Assembly (NCBI GenBank): GCA_964244955.1
Contig: CAXTKQ010000001.1
Span: 1 to 64,000 of the forward strand
Direction: 5' to 3'
Source: Mucilaginibacter_A sp964244955
GTDB taxonomy: Bacteria; Bacteroidota; Bacteroidia; Sphingobacteriales; Sphingobacteriaceae
Length of the DNA stretch: 64,000 nucleotides
Part shown: positions 44,464-52,899 of the stretch, piece by piece
Layout of the letters: each line of letters opens with the position of its first letter
Numbering within the stretch: position 1 is the stretch's first letter
Translations under genes and position numbers: made by a program
Notes under the pieces: generated by a model
Seen by the model: only the letters and a program-made list of their open reading frames with translations
The model's database searches: none
Told to the model about the DNA's origin: nothing

Positions 44464-44566
44464 TCAATCTTCTACAGCAACTTCCTGTTTTCCATTTTTT
44501 GCATAAAAATTGTAAACCAGCTTAAAGTTAATCGGTAAAAGAAGCAAGGTTAAGATAAACCCAAAA
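44464..44566 (-). pseudogene. C-terminal relic of a third CzcA-type RND pump
   Basis: The reverse strand reads GFILTLLLLPINFKLVYNFY followed by AKNGKQEVAVED and a stop. This aligns with the C-terminus of the intact pump at 52900-56037 (ILTLLLLPIIYKMVYSFMHK), at both protein and DNA level. Nothing upstream continues the frame. The intact pump at 44676-47828 has its own different C-terminus, so this is the leftover of another paralogue or of a recombination event. Confidence 0.75.
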
Positions 44567-44675
44567 GTAGATTATCAGAACAGTAAGCGTTCTAATGTTT
44601 CTTAAAATAGTTAAGACTAATAGTAAAGCTTTTAAAGAGCAACATTTCTCTCCAGGATTAATTTACACACCTATC

Positions 44676-47600
44676 TTACCTCGTTGTTTCATCCGTTTTT
44701 CGATAAGCCCAGCCAAAAATCAGTGGGAAAACCCATAAACTAAAAACCATGGCACAAAGGATGCCGCCAATAACGACCCGGGCCAATGGCCTGGAACTTT
44801 CGGAGCCGATACCATGTGAAACAGCTGCCGGAAATAAACCAATGGCGGCCATCAGGGCAGTCATCATCACCGGCCTGATCCGGGAATTTACCCCTAACTT
44901 TAAAGAAGTATATAAAGATTGGTGCTGGCCTTTAAACCTGTCAATATTCTGTTTAAACACGGTGATGAGCAATACGCCGTCCTGGATACAAATACCAAAC
45001 AAGGCAATAAAACCAATACCGGCAGAAATACTGAAATTAGTACCAGTTATCAGCAAAGCCAGGATACCGCCGACAATGGCAAAAGGCACGTTCAGAAATA
45101 CCAAGGCTGCATCTTTAATATCGCCAAACATAACATAAAGCAGTAAAAAAATAAGTGCCAAGCTGATAGGGACTACTTGGGCAAGGCGTTTTTCTGCCCG
45201 TTGCTGGTTTTCAAAATCACCTTGCCAGGCCAGGTGGTAACCGCGTTTTACTTTAACCTTGGTGACTACTTTTTGTTGCGCTTCGGCTATTGTGCTGCCC
45301 ATGTCCCGGCCGCGTACAGAAAATTTGAGGGTTGCATAACGTTCGTTCGCATCCCTGAAAATTAAACAAGGGCCTGTTTTTTGGCTGATTGCCGCTATTT
45401 CTTTAATCGGCACTTTTGTCCCGCTTTGGGTAGGCACCAATAGGTTTCCAATATCTTCAGGCGTTCTTCTGTATGCTTCCGGGAAACGGATACGGATATC
45501 AAACGTGCGTACGCCTTCATATAAGGTAGAAGCGGCCGTACCGCCGATAGCCATGGATATAACTGAATTGGCATCAGCGGTAGCTACACCGTACTGGGCC
45601 ATTTTTTGCTGATCAAGTTTGATATCCAGTTCCGGCAATCCTATACTTTTTAGCACGCCCAAATCTGCAATGCCTTTAACCCCTTTTAATACGTTATAAA
45701 CTTCATTTACTTTTCCTTCTGCATAATTCAAAGAATCACCATAAACTTTTACAACGATAGAACCTTTTACACCCGAAACCGCCTCTTCCACATTATCGCT
45801 AATGGGCTGGGAAAAGTTAAGGTCGGCACCCGGAAGTACGGATAGTTTTGTGTTCATCTGGTCAATCAGTTCTTCCTTGGTAATTTTGGGCTTCCAATCA
45901 TCTTCCGGATACATAATCACATCAAATTCGTTATTGTAAAATCCGGCTACGTCCGTACCGTTATCCGGCCGACCGGTTTGAGATACGGCGTATTGCACCT
46001 GCGGAAAAGACATTAATATCTGTCGGACTTTTTTTGATGTTTCTACGGATTTATCAAGCGATATGCTATAAGGCAATTGAACCCTCAGCCATATCGAACC
46101 TTCATTCAATTCGGGCAAAAACTCGCTGCCTAAAAAGCTGAACGAGAATAAGCCTATTACCATGGCAATTAACGAAGTGATGACCACCAATTTTTTATAC
46201 CTAAAAGAAGTAGTAAACCCGAAAAGCATAAACTTTGTAAGGTTGTGCACAAAAGGGTTATGCTTTTCGTGTACGTTTTTATTAAGAAGCATGCTGATCA
46301 GTACGGGTACTAAAGTAAGCGTGGTGATTAACGCGCCAAGCAGGGCAAAGCCCAAGGTAAAAGCAAGCGGCGAAAACAGCTTGCCTTCTACTTTTTGAAA
46401 GGCAAATACGGGCAACAAGCCTGTGATGATGATGAGTTTGGCAAAAAATATAGCCTTGCCCAGGTTGGCGCTGTTGTTTTTGATCAGGCCGAGTTTGATT
46501 TTTTTGTTAAACCGGTCCATACCTAATTGTACGGCTTCATGGTCTAAAATAACAAACATTCCTTCCGTCATTACCACCGCGCCATCTATAATGATCCCGA
46601 AATCTACCGCGCCTAAGGAGAGCAGGTTGGCAGACATGCCCATCAGGTGCAAACAGATAAATGCAAATAACAACGCCAGGGGTATGATGATAGAAACGAT
46701 GAGCGTGGTACGCCAGTTGAACATAAAAATGGATACCAAAAAGGTTACCAGCAAGATCCCTTCGATCAGGTTGTGCAGCACGGTGTGGGTTGCAAAACCG
46801 ATGAGGTTTGAACGGTCGTAATAAGGCACAATCTTGGTATCGGCCGGCAAAACCTCATTATTGATCTTGTTGATCTCTTCTTTTAAAGCAGCCAAAACTT
46901 CGGTAGGGTTTTGGCCTTTCCGCATTACGATAATTGCCTCTACTGCGTCTGCATCGTCAATTACCTTTCTTTTGCCGTTTTTATCAATTATTGCATCGCT
47001 TCTGCCTACCCAACCCAACCGTGGCACATTTGATATGGAAACGGTTGCCACATCGTTCACAATTACAGGCACGCCGTTGTTGTTGCTTACCACAACATTT
47101 CCGATCTGGTTGATATCCTGCAATAACCCTAAACCCCTTACCGCAAAAGCCTGGTTGTTCTGGATGATCATGTCGCCGCCAACATTGATATTTGTTTTTT
47201 GAACGGCAGCAAAAACGTCTAAAGGCGTAATGCCCAAAGTAGTCAGTTTGCCTGGGTCAACTGTTATTTCATAGGCTTTTGTTTTACCGCCAAAACTGTT
47301 GATATCGCCAATGCCCTGGATAGCCCTTAAACGGCGGTCTATCACCCAATCCTGTATGGTTTTTAGCTCTCTTACATCTCTTACAGAACTTTTCAGCGTG
47401 TACCTGAATATCTCGCCTGTTGGGCCAACCGGCGGCTGTACCGACGGGGTAATACCGTTAGGCAAAGTAGCATTGGTTAATAAATTATACACTTGCTGCC
47501 TGGCTTCCTGGTCTAATACATTATCCTCAAAAATCACCTTTACGTAGCTTAAACCAAAAATGGTGGAAGAACGAAGGCTGGCTTTCTTTTGAACCGGGTT

Positions 47601-47828
47601 TAAAGCAATTTCTATCGGGATAGTTACGAGTTTTTCAACCTCTTCGGCACTTTGGCCCGGCCATTGGGTTATAATGTCCACCTCGGTATTGGTAACATCC
47701 GGAAAAGCCTCAATAGGCATCTGCATAAAAGTAATGATACCTGTAATTACCAATGCCGCCGCAAGAAATAGAATGAGGTATTTGTTTTTTAATGAAAACC
47801 CAATGATACCTCTGAGAACCTTTATCAT
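44676..47828 (-). CDS. czcA: CzcA/CusA-family heavy-metal RND efflux pump (copy 1)
   Basis: A 1050-residue inner-membrane proton-driven exporter: twelve membrane helices and two large periplasmic loops. The fourth-helix motif GAVDFGIIIDGAVVMTEG has the Asp/Asp/Glu pattern of divalent-cation (Czc-type, Zn/Co/Cd/Ni) pumps rather than the copper/silver CusA form. It is third in an operon after czcC (48984-50321) and czcB (47854-48957), spaced by about 25 bases. A dispersed element with a decayed core lies inside (46184-46213), at a place where the second copy lacks it. Metal preference is inferred. Confidence 0.93.
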   Translation of the reverse strand: MIKVLRGIIGFSLKNKYLILFLAAALVITGIITFMQMPIEAFPDVTNTEVDIITQWPGQSAEEVEKLVTIPIEIALNPVQKKASLRSSTIFGLSYVKVIFEDNVLDQEARQQVYNLLTNATLPNGITPSVQPPVGPTGEIFRYTLKSSVRDVRELKTIQDWVIDRRLRAIQGIGDINSFGGKTKAYEITVDPGKLTTLGITPLDVFAAVQKTNINVGGDMIIQNNQAFAVRGLGLLQDINQIGNVVVSNNNGVPVIVNDVATVSISNVPRLGWVGRSDAIIDKNGKRKVIDDADAVEAIIVMRKGQNPTEVLAALKEEINKINNEVLPADTKIVPYYDRSNLIGFATHTVLHNLIEGILLVTFLVSIFMFNWRTTLIVSIIIPLALLFAFICLHLMGMSANLLSLGAVDFGIIIDGAVVMTEGMFVILDHEAVQLGMDRFNKKIKLGLIKNNSANLGKAIFFAKLIIITGLLPVFAFQKVEGKLFSPLAFTLGFALLGALITTLTLVPVLISMLLNKNVHEKHNPFVHNLTKFMLFGFTTSFRYKKLVVITSLIAMVIGLFSFSFLGSEFLPELNEGSIWLRVQLPYSISLDKSVETSKKVRQILMSFPQVQYAVSQTGRPDNGTDVAGFYNNEFDVIMYPEDDWKPKITKEELIDQMNTKLSVLPGADLNFSQPISDNVEEAVSGVKGSIVVKVYGDSLNYAEGKVNEVYNVLKGVKGIADLGVLKSIGLPELDIKLDQQKMAQYGVATADANSVISMAIGGTAASTLYEGVRTFDIRIRFPEAYRRTPEDIGNLLVPTQSGTKVPIKEIAAISQKTGPCLIFRDANERYATLKFSVRGRDMGSTIAEAQQKVVTKVKVKRGYHLAWQGDFENQQRAEKRLAQVVPISLALIFLLLYVMFGDIKDAALVFLNVPFAIVGGILALLITGTNFSISAGIGFIALFGICIQDGVLLITVFKQNIDRFKGQHQSLYTSLKLGVNSRIRPVMMTALMAAIGLFPAAVSHGIGSESSRPLARVVIGGILCAMVFSLWVFPLIFGWAYRKTDETTR
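46184..46213 (+). repeat. Dispersed element inside czcA copy 1
   Basis: CACCAATTTTTTATACC then TAAAAGAAGTAG (46202-46213, two changes). The paralogous position in the second czcA does not carry it. Confidence 0.65.
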
Positions 47829-47853
47829 TTCTGTTTGTCTGAAGATGAAGAAA

Positions 47854-48957
47854 TTAGCTGTTTAAAGAGCCGTAAATAAGGATGGCATTTGATGTGATTA
47901 CCCTTTCGCCGGGTGCAAGGCCACTTTTGATATATGCCGTGTTTCCGTTCGTGCTGATGATATCTACCGGCCTGATCTGTACATCCTTTTCGCCTTTTAT
48001 TATAACAACGTAATACTGGCTGTGGTCAAAAACAAGGGCATGGCTCGAAACAGAGATAGCCTGTTTGTTTTCATTATTGTTTACACTAACTGTGGTAAAC
48101 ATTTGCGGCTTTAACAGGTAGCCCGGGTTATTTAAAACAACCCTCATTTTCATCACTTTCGTGGTTGGGTCAATCACGTTCATGATCTCATTGATATTGC
48201 CCTTAAAAACCTTGTCAGGATAAGAAATGGTAGTTACATCAACGGGATCGCCCTGGTGCACTTTGCCAATATTTTCTTCATAAACGTTGGCTTGCACCCA
48301 CACATTTTTAAGATCGGAAATGGTAAAAAGGCCAGTACTGTTGTCCGTGCGGATGGCCATCCCATTGGTTACGTTTTTTTGAACAACAAAACCTTCTATC
48401 GGTGCTTTAATTACATACTCTCCGTTTGGGTTGTTGCCGTTGATGCTCAGTATCTTTTGCGCCGCAGTCCTGGCCGCTACCGCTTGCTGGTAGGCAGATT
48501 CTGCATTGGTTATATCCACTTGCGATGCCAGGCCGCTTTTGTAAAGGTCTTTTTGCTGCGATAATTGCCTGGCCGTTAAACGCACGGAAGCTTGGGCATC
48601 AACCAGTGCCGAGTTATAGTTGGCCACTTCGGCACTTTTAATAATCCCCAAAGTTTGGCCTGCATGTACATAATCCCCCGGCATAACATTAACGTTCTGT
48701 ACGTTCCCGCTAACCAATGGAAAAACATTGACTACATTATTGGTATTAAAATCTACAATGCCGTTAAATTTTAAAACGTCAACAATGTTTGAAGTTTTTA
48801 CGGTATCTATCGTCAGTGTTTTTAATAAAGAATCAGGGATTACGTAAGGAACACGTACATCGCTGGTTGTATCTTTTGGTTTGCACGAAAACAGGTTTAA
48901 CAATACACAGCAAACAGTAACTGTTTGGATGCTGTTTTTAAGGGTACTTTTTTTCAT
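47854..48957 (-). CDS. czcB: CzcB/CusB-family periplasmic adaptor (membrane fusion protein), copy 1
   Basis: A 367-residue lipoprotein adaptor linking the RND pump to the outer-membrane channel. Signal peptide with lipobox (LLNLFSC), barrel-sandwich hybrid (VMPGDYVHAGQTLGIIKSAEV), a helical hairpin (RQLSQQKDLYKSGLASQVDI), second lipoyl half (YVIKAPIEGFVVQKNVTNG) and a beta-barrel/membrane-proximal end. Operon partners lie immediately on either side. It lacks an obvious His-rich metal-binding tail. Confidence 0.9.
   Translation of the reverse strand: MKKSTLKNSIQTVTVCCVLLNLFSCKPKDTTSDVRVPYVIPDSLLKTLTIDTVKTSNIVDVLKFNGIVDFNTNNVVNVFPLVSGNVQNVNVMPGDYVHAGQTLGIIKSAEVANYNSALVDAQASVRLTARQLSQQKDLYKSGLASQVDITNAESAYQQAVAARTAAQKILSINGNNPNGEYVIKAPIEGFVVQKNVTNGMAIRTDNSTGLFTISDLKNVWVQANVYEENIGKVHQGDPVDVTTISYPDKVFKGNINEIMNVIDPTTKVMKMRVVLNNPGYLLKPQMFTTVSVNNNENKQAISVSSHALVFDHSQYYVVIIKGEKDVQIRPVDIISTNGNTAYIKSGLAPGERVITSNAILIYGSLNS
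48929..48940 (-). repeat. Partial type B core in the czcB copy 1 signal codons
   Basis: ATGCTGTTTTTA followed by AGGG; the right half does not fit. Weak. Confidence 0.35.
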
Positions 48958-48983
48958 AAAAATTATATTAGAAAAAACAGTTG

Positions 48984-50321
48984 CTATTGGTTAAAGAAAG
49001 GCGTACCGGTAACAAAATTAAGTTGCTCTAACGACGTAACCCGGTTAAGCTGGATGTTATTTAGCTGAAGTACATTTGTTTTGTAAGAATCATAAAAATC
49101 CAAAAACTCCAGCAAGCTGATGTTGCGTTTTGCATAGTTTAAAAACACTTCTTGTATCAAATGATTAAAGTCGGCTTTAAACTTGGGGTCGAACGTTTTG
49201 TATAAACTTTCCAGCCTTAGCGCTCCTTTGTAATTAGTGGAAACATCCATCGCAACCTGGTTCTGCACATTCTCCAAATCAACCTTGCTTTGGTCAACCG
49301 CTATCCGGGCCTGTTTAATGGCGCCCTGGTTACGGTTAAAAAACGGCAGGTTAAACTCAATTCCGCCACCCAGATAATTATTGCCGTAAGAGCCAAGCCT
49401 GTCAAAATTAAGCGACAGTGAAAAATCAGGCACGGCAATCGCTTTCTGCAAGCTTAAATTAGTGCTGTTGTAGGCTACGGTGGTTTTTGCCAGTTTAAGG
49501 TCGTACCGGTTTACATAGGCCGAATCCAACAATTGCATGTAGGGCATACTGGCTACAATAGTTTTGCCGCTGTACATATCTTCGTCAACCAAAGGAACGA
49601 TATATACAGCCGGGGAAGCCCGTATCAGCATTTTAAATTCACTTTGCGTCGTATCAATGTTGACCTGAAGGTTATTGTATTCTACTTGTAACGAGTACAA
49701 TTGCGACTGGATACGCAACACTTCCTTTTCGGCAATGTTGCCTTTTGCGTACTGCTCCCGAAAAGCGGTTAGGAGTTTAGACAGGGAATTTATTTCCTGG
49801 TTATAAACCAAAGAAGACTGTTCCTGAAAATAAATACTGTAAAAATCATTTCTTAAAGTAAATTTAAGTGTGCGCAGGAAATCAAAAAACTGGTACCGCG
49901 CTTGCTCTACACCAATTTTTGCCAACTGTATATTTTTGTTTCGCTTGCCGGCAGTTGTAAAAAGCTGTGAAAAATTAAAAGAGTTTTCTTTGTAGGCCGG
50001 CCCCTGACTTATATCCGTGGCATATATGCCGTTTGAATAATTGAAATCAGGGTTAGGAAATAATTTTGCAGTGATGATTGCAGCGGTAGCATTGTCTATG
50101 TTATAACGCTGGGCAATTATTTGCAGGTTGTTTTTTAAAAACTGGTCCTCAGCTTGTTTAACCGTTAATTTTAAAGTATCGGTGGTTTGCAGCGGTGATT
50201 GGGCAGAGGCAGGTTTTACGGCAGCTATCAACCCAAACAAACATAAAAAAATAGCTGCTACTGATTTTCTATGCATCTTCAGTATATTTTTAACAAACAT
50301 ACGGGCCAAAAACAAGCGCAA
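48984..50321 (-). CDS. czcC: CzcC/TolC-family outer-membrane efflux channel, copy 1
   Basis: A 445-residue outer-membrane factor with two long helical repeats (for example ITAKLFPNPDFNYSNG and KAIAVPDFSLSLNFDR with the following NRNQGAIKQA motif). The Met at residue 16 (ATG at 50276) leads directly into a cleaner signal peptide (SVAAIFLCLFGLIAAVKPASA) and may be the real start. It is the first gene of the copy-1 czcCBA operon. Confidence 0.9.
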   Translation of the reverse strand: MRLFLARMFVKNILKMHRKSVAAIFLCLFGLIAAVKPASAQSPLQTTDTLKLTVKQAEDQFLKNNLQIIAQRYNIDNATAAIITAKLFPNPDFNYSNGIYATDISQGPAYKENSFNFSQLFTTAGKRNKNIQLAKIGVEQARYQFFDFLRTLKFTLRNDFYSIYFQEQSSLVYNQEINSLSKLLTAFREQYAKGNIAEKEVLRIQSQLYSLQVEYNNLQVNIDTTQSEFKMLIRASPAVYIVPLVDEDMYSGKTIVASMPYMQLLDSAYVNRYDLKLAKTTVAYNSTNLSLQKAIAVPDFSLSLNFDRLGSYGNNYLGGGIEFNLPFFNRNQGAIKQARIAVDQSKVDLENVQNQVAMDVSTNYKGALRLESLYKTFDPKFKADFNHLIQEVFLNYAKRNISLLEFLDFYDSYKTNVLQLNNIQLNRVTSLEQLNFVTGTPFFNQ

Positions 50322-50397
50322 GATTAAACCTGGATTAGAATTTCAACCAGTTTGTGCGGATAGAAGACGGCCTGTTTCTAGTTGAGTTATTTTTTTG

Positions 50398-50495
50398 ATG
50401 CTTCTTTTATGCCCATAAATTTGGTGGTTGAAATTATAACCGGTACAAAAACCTCAAAAAAAACCACACTAATTTTTATGCGGTAAAAGAAGCAT
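50398..50495. repeat. Outward-pointing element pair, 98 bp, between cusS-like and czcC genes
   Basis: Exact cores at 50398-50409 (minus) and 50484-50495 (plus), with inner halves TAAATTTGGTGG and CACACTAATTTTTATGCGG. Confidence 0.85.
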
Positions 50496-50540
50496 GGGAA
50501 ATAAACGGGACAAAACTTAAATAGGCTTAACAAACGCAGG

Positions 50541-50569
50541 CACCAATTTTATGGGCATAAAAGAAGCAT
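50541..50569 (+). repeat. Third dispersed element of this gap
   Basis: CACCAATTTTATGGGCA then exact core (50558-50569). It is one of the best matches to the full consensus and lies 42 bases before the kinase stop. Confidence 0.85.
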
Positions 50570-50610
50570 TGGGTTTTGGTTGAACAAAATTTAAGCAGGC
50601 CAAAGGCTTG

Positions 50611-51963
50611 TTAAAATGTGATGGTAAAAACCGTGCCCGCGCCCACAACAGAATTAAAGCTGATTTTTCCGTTGAACAAGCGCACCACTTTATCGGCAAT
50701 GTACAGCCCAATGCCGCTGCCCAAAAAGCCATAAGCATTTTCCCCTCTGTAAAAAGGGTTAAAAACATGGTGGCGGTTTGCTTCCGGGATGCCAATCCCC
50801 TGGTCTTTTACTTGTATTTGCATCCCTTTGTCATCTGCAGCCAGCGTAAGCTGCACCGGTTTATGGCCCGAAAACTTAAAAGCGTTCCCGATGATGTTGT
50901 TGAGGGCAATGACCAGCAACTGGCGGTTTACCGATAAATTAAGGTAGGTTTCATCTTCCGGCAGTTTTTGCATCAAAACGTTCAGCACGTTTTTGCCATA
51001 CTTTTCGTTCCAGTAATTTTGCAGCTCCCAAATTAAATCATCAACCCGGATGGTTGATTGTTTGGCAATGGTATAATCTGCATCCACTTGGGCCAGCTCC
51101 ATCAAACTGCTGATGGTTTCTTTTAAATTTTCTGAGTGGGAGAGTACAGACCTGAGCAGCGTTTTGTATTCTTCCCCGCTCCGGGGATGGTACAAGGCAA
51201 CCTCAATCTCCCCGATAATGCTGGTAACCGGTGTCCGCAGTTCGTGCGAGGCATTGGCAATATACGTTTTTTGCATTTCAAAAGCGTTTTCCAAATGCTC
51301 CAGCAACTGGTTAAAGCTAAAAGCCAGCTCGCCGATTTCGTCTTTGCTGTTCCCTTCTTTTACCCGCAGGTTTAGGTTGGTTGCCTTGATCCGCTGCATT
51401 TGCTTCACTACCTTTTTTAACGGAAGTAAAGCCTCCTGTGCAAACCACCTGCTGATTAGAAACAAACTGATGCCAACCGAGATAAACAAAAAAAGCATAA
51501 TTTCCCGCATCTGTTTCAGCCGGTGCAAGCCTTCCAGGTCTTTTGCCGATACCAGGATCACAAAATTGCCCTGGTTGTCTTTGTAATAAATGCCTACGGT
51601 TTGCCTGTCGCCTTCCACAAGCTGCATGTAATTGTTTTTTCGGACCTGATTGATAATGCCGGAAGCCCAGTACTGCAATTTATCCTGTATAAAAGCAGCA
51701 TTGTTGTCGCTGTTATAAATCCTGACGATCTCTCCCGGCAGCTCATTCAAATAAAGTACCCTAACTTTATTAAGCGAATCTGTTGATATTTCGTCGGCTT
51801 CTAAATAAAGCCTGGCGGTAACCGTTGCCCTTTCCTTTAAATGGGCATAAAAATCATTGCGGAAAAAAACAACAAACGAAAGATAGATGGCAATAAAAAC
51901 AGCCAGCAATACCCCGGAACTGATCAGGGTAAAATAAAGGGAAAGCCGGTTTTTAATCTTCAT
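50611..51963 (-). CDS. CusS-like sensor histidine kinase
   Basis: A 450-residue membrane kinase. Two membrane helices (about 10-33 and 152-172) enclose a periplasmic sensor of about 120 residues; a HAMP domain, HisKA (ANASHELRTPVTSIIG) and HATPase (VKDQGIGIPEANR, GSGIGLYIADKVV) follow. It is 11 bases downstream of its response-regulator gene. Placed between two metal-efflux operons, it most likely senses periplasmic metal. Confidence 0.9.
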   Translation of the reverse strand: MKIKNRLSLYFTLISSGVLLAVFIAIYLSFVVFFRNDFYAHLKERATVTARLYLEADEISTDSLNKVRVLYLNELPGEIVRIYNSDNNAAFIQDKLQYWASGIINQVRKNNYMQLVEGDRQTVGIYYKDNQGNFVILVSAKDLEGLHRLKQMREIMLFLFISVGISLFLISRWFAQEALLPLKKVVKQMQRIKATNLNLRVKEGNSKDEIGELAFSFNQLLEHLENAFEMQKTYIANASHELRTPVTSIIGEIEVALYHPRSGEEYKTLLRSVLSHSENLKETISSLMELAQVDADYTIAKQSTIRVDDLIWELQNYWNEKYGKNVLNVLMQKLPEDETYLNLSVNRQLLVIALNNIIGNAFKFSGHKPVQLTLAADDKGMQIQVKDQGIGIPEANRHHVFNPFYRGENAYGFLGSGIGLYIADKVVRLFNGKISFNSVVGAGTVFTITF

Positions 51964-51974
51964 TGCCGGTAATT

Positions 51975-52646
51975 TTATTTAAAAATATAGCCTTTGCCAA
52001 TCACCGTATAAATAAGTTTCCGATCGAAGCCTTTTTCTATTTTTTTGCGCAGGTAGTTCACGTAAACATCAATCATATTGGTGCCGGTATCAAAATCAAT
52101 GCCCCAAACTTCTTTTGCAATTAACTGCCTGGAAAGGATTTTATTTTTATTTTTGATGAACAAGACTAATAAATCAAATTCTTTTGCGGTTAAATTAATA
52201 GCGTGTCCGGCCCTTTTTGCTTCATAGTTTAGCGTGTTTAAAACGATGTCTTCAAATTCAAGCAAATGGGTATCGTTTTGCTTTTTTCTCCTTAGCAAAG
52301 CTTCTATCCGGGCCAGCAATTCGCTGAAATGAAACGGTTTAAGCAGATAATCATCGGCCCCGGCCTTTAGCCCTTTCACTTTATCGTCAACCGTTCCTAA
52401 AGCAGTAAGCATCAGGATCGGAACTTGTTCATTATTGGCACGGATCTGTTTGCATACCTCAATACCGTTAACATATGGCAGCATGATATCTAAAATAATC
52501 AGGCCGTATTCTTTGTTCAGCCCGTACTTTAATCCTGCTGCACCGTCTTTTGCCAGTTCAACCATGTATTGGTTTTCTTCCAACCCTTTTTTAATAAATG
52601 AAGCCACACTGTCGTCATCTTCAACTAAAAGTATATTGACCATCAA
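51975..52646 (-). CDS. OmpR/CusR-family response regulator
   Basis: A 223-residue two-domain regulator: receiver with LVEDDD acidic pocket, phosphoacceptor Asp in LIILDIMLPYVNG and the Lys of LLKPFHF, then a winged-helix DNA-binding domain (NLTAKEFDLLVLFIKNKNKI to VYVNYLRKKI). The second Met is an equally good start. It forms a unit with the kinase gene and probably drives both flanking czc operons. Confidence 0.92.
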   Translation of the reverse strand: MMVNILLVEDDDSVASFIKKGLEENQYMVELAKDGAAGLKYGLNKEYGLIILDIMLPYVNGIEVCKQIRANNEQVPILMLTALGTVDDKVKGLKAGADDYLLKPFHFSELLARIEALLRRKKQNDTHLLEFEDIVLNTLNYEAKRAGHAINLTAKEFDLLVLFIKNKNKILSRQLIAKEVWGIDFDTGTNMIDVYVNYLRKKIEKGFDRKLIYTVIGKGYIFK

Positions 52647-52724
52647 TTTCCCCCTAATTAAATGTAACGAAAATAGCAGATGTGCTTTTATAAAAAAAGC
52701 CGGTTGTTTAATCAGGCAAAGCGC

Positions 52725-52801
52725 ATGCTTCTTTTACTGCCTTAAATTTAGGGTTGGTTTTTGTGTGATGACCACAAAATTAATAGGCATAAAAGAAGCA
52801 T
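52725..52801. repeat. Outward-pointing element pair, 77 bp, between czcA copy 2 and the regulator
   Basis: Exact cores at 52725-52736 (minus) and 52790-52801 (plus). The inner halves (TTAAATTTAG and AAAATTAATAGGCA) pair partly. Confidence 0.8.
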
Positions 52802-52869
52802 GTTTGTTGCCAACGCAAAGGGTTGTTTTAGGTTGATTAGAAACCCAAACATTTATTGCCCACCGGCTG

Positions 52870-52894
52870 GTGCTTCTTTTATGCCATTAAAAAT
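52870..52894 (-). repeat. Dispersed element just after czcA copy 2
   Basis: GTGCTTCTTTTA (one change), spacer TGCCA, TTAAAAATG. It ends 6 bases before the pump gene stop. Confidence 0.7.
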
Positions 52895-52899
52895 GTTAC

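Larger units (their letters stand above)
44175..44675. other. 501-bp region with element pair, perfect hairpin and a gene relic
   Basis: It holds a degenerate/exact element pair (44249-44346), a 39-bp palindromic terminator (44391-44429) and the tail of a decayed RND pump gene (44464-44566). The last 110 bp show nothing. Confidence 0.7.
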
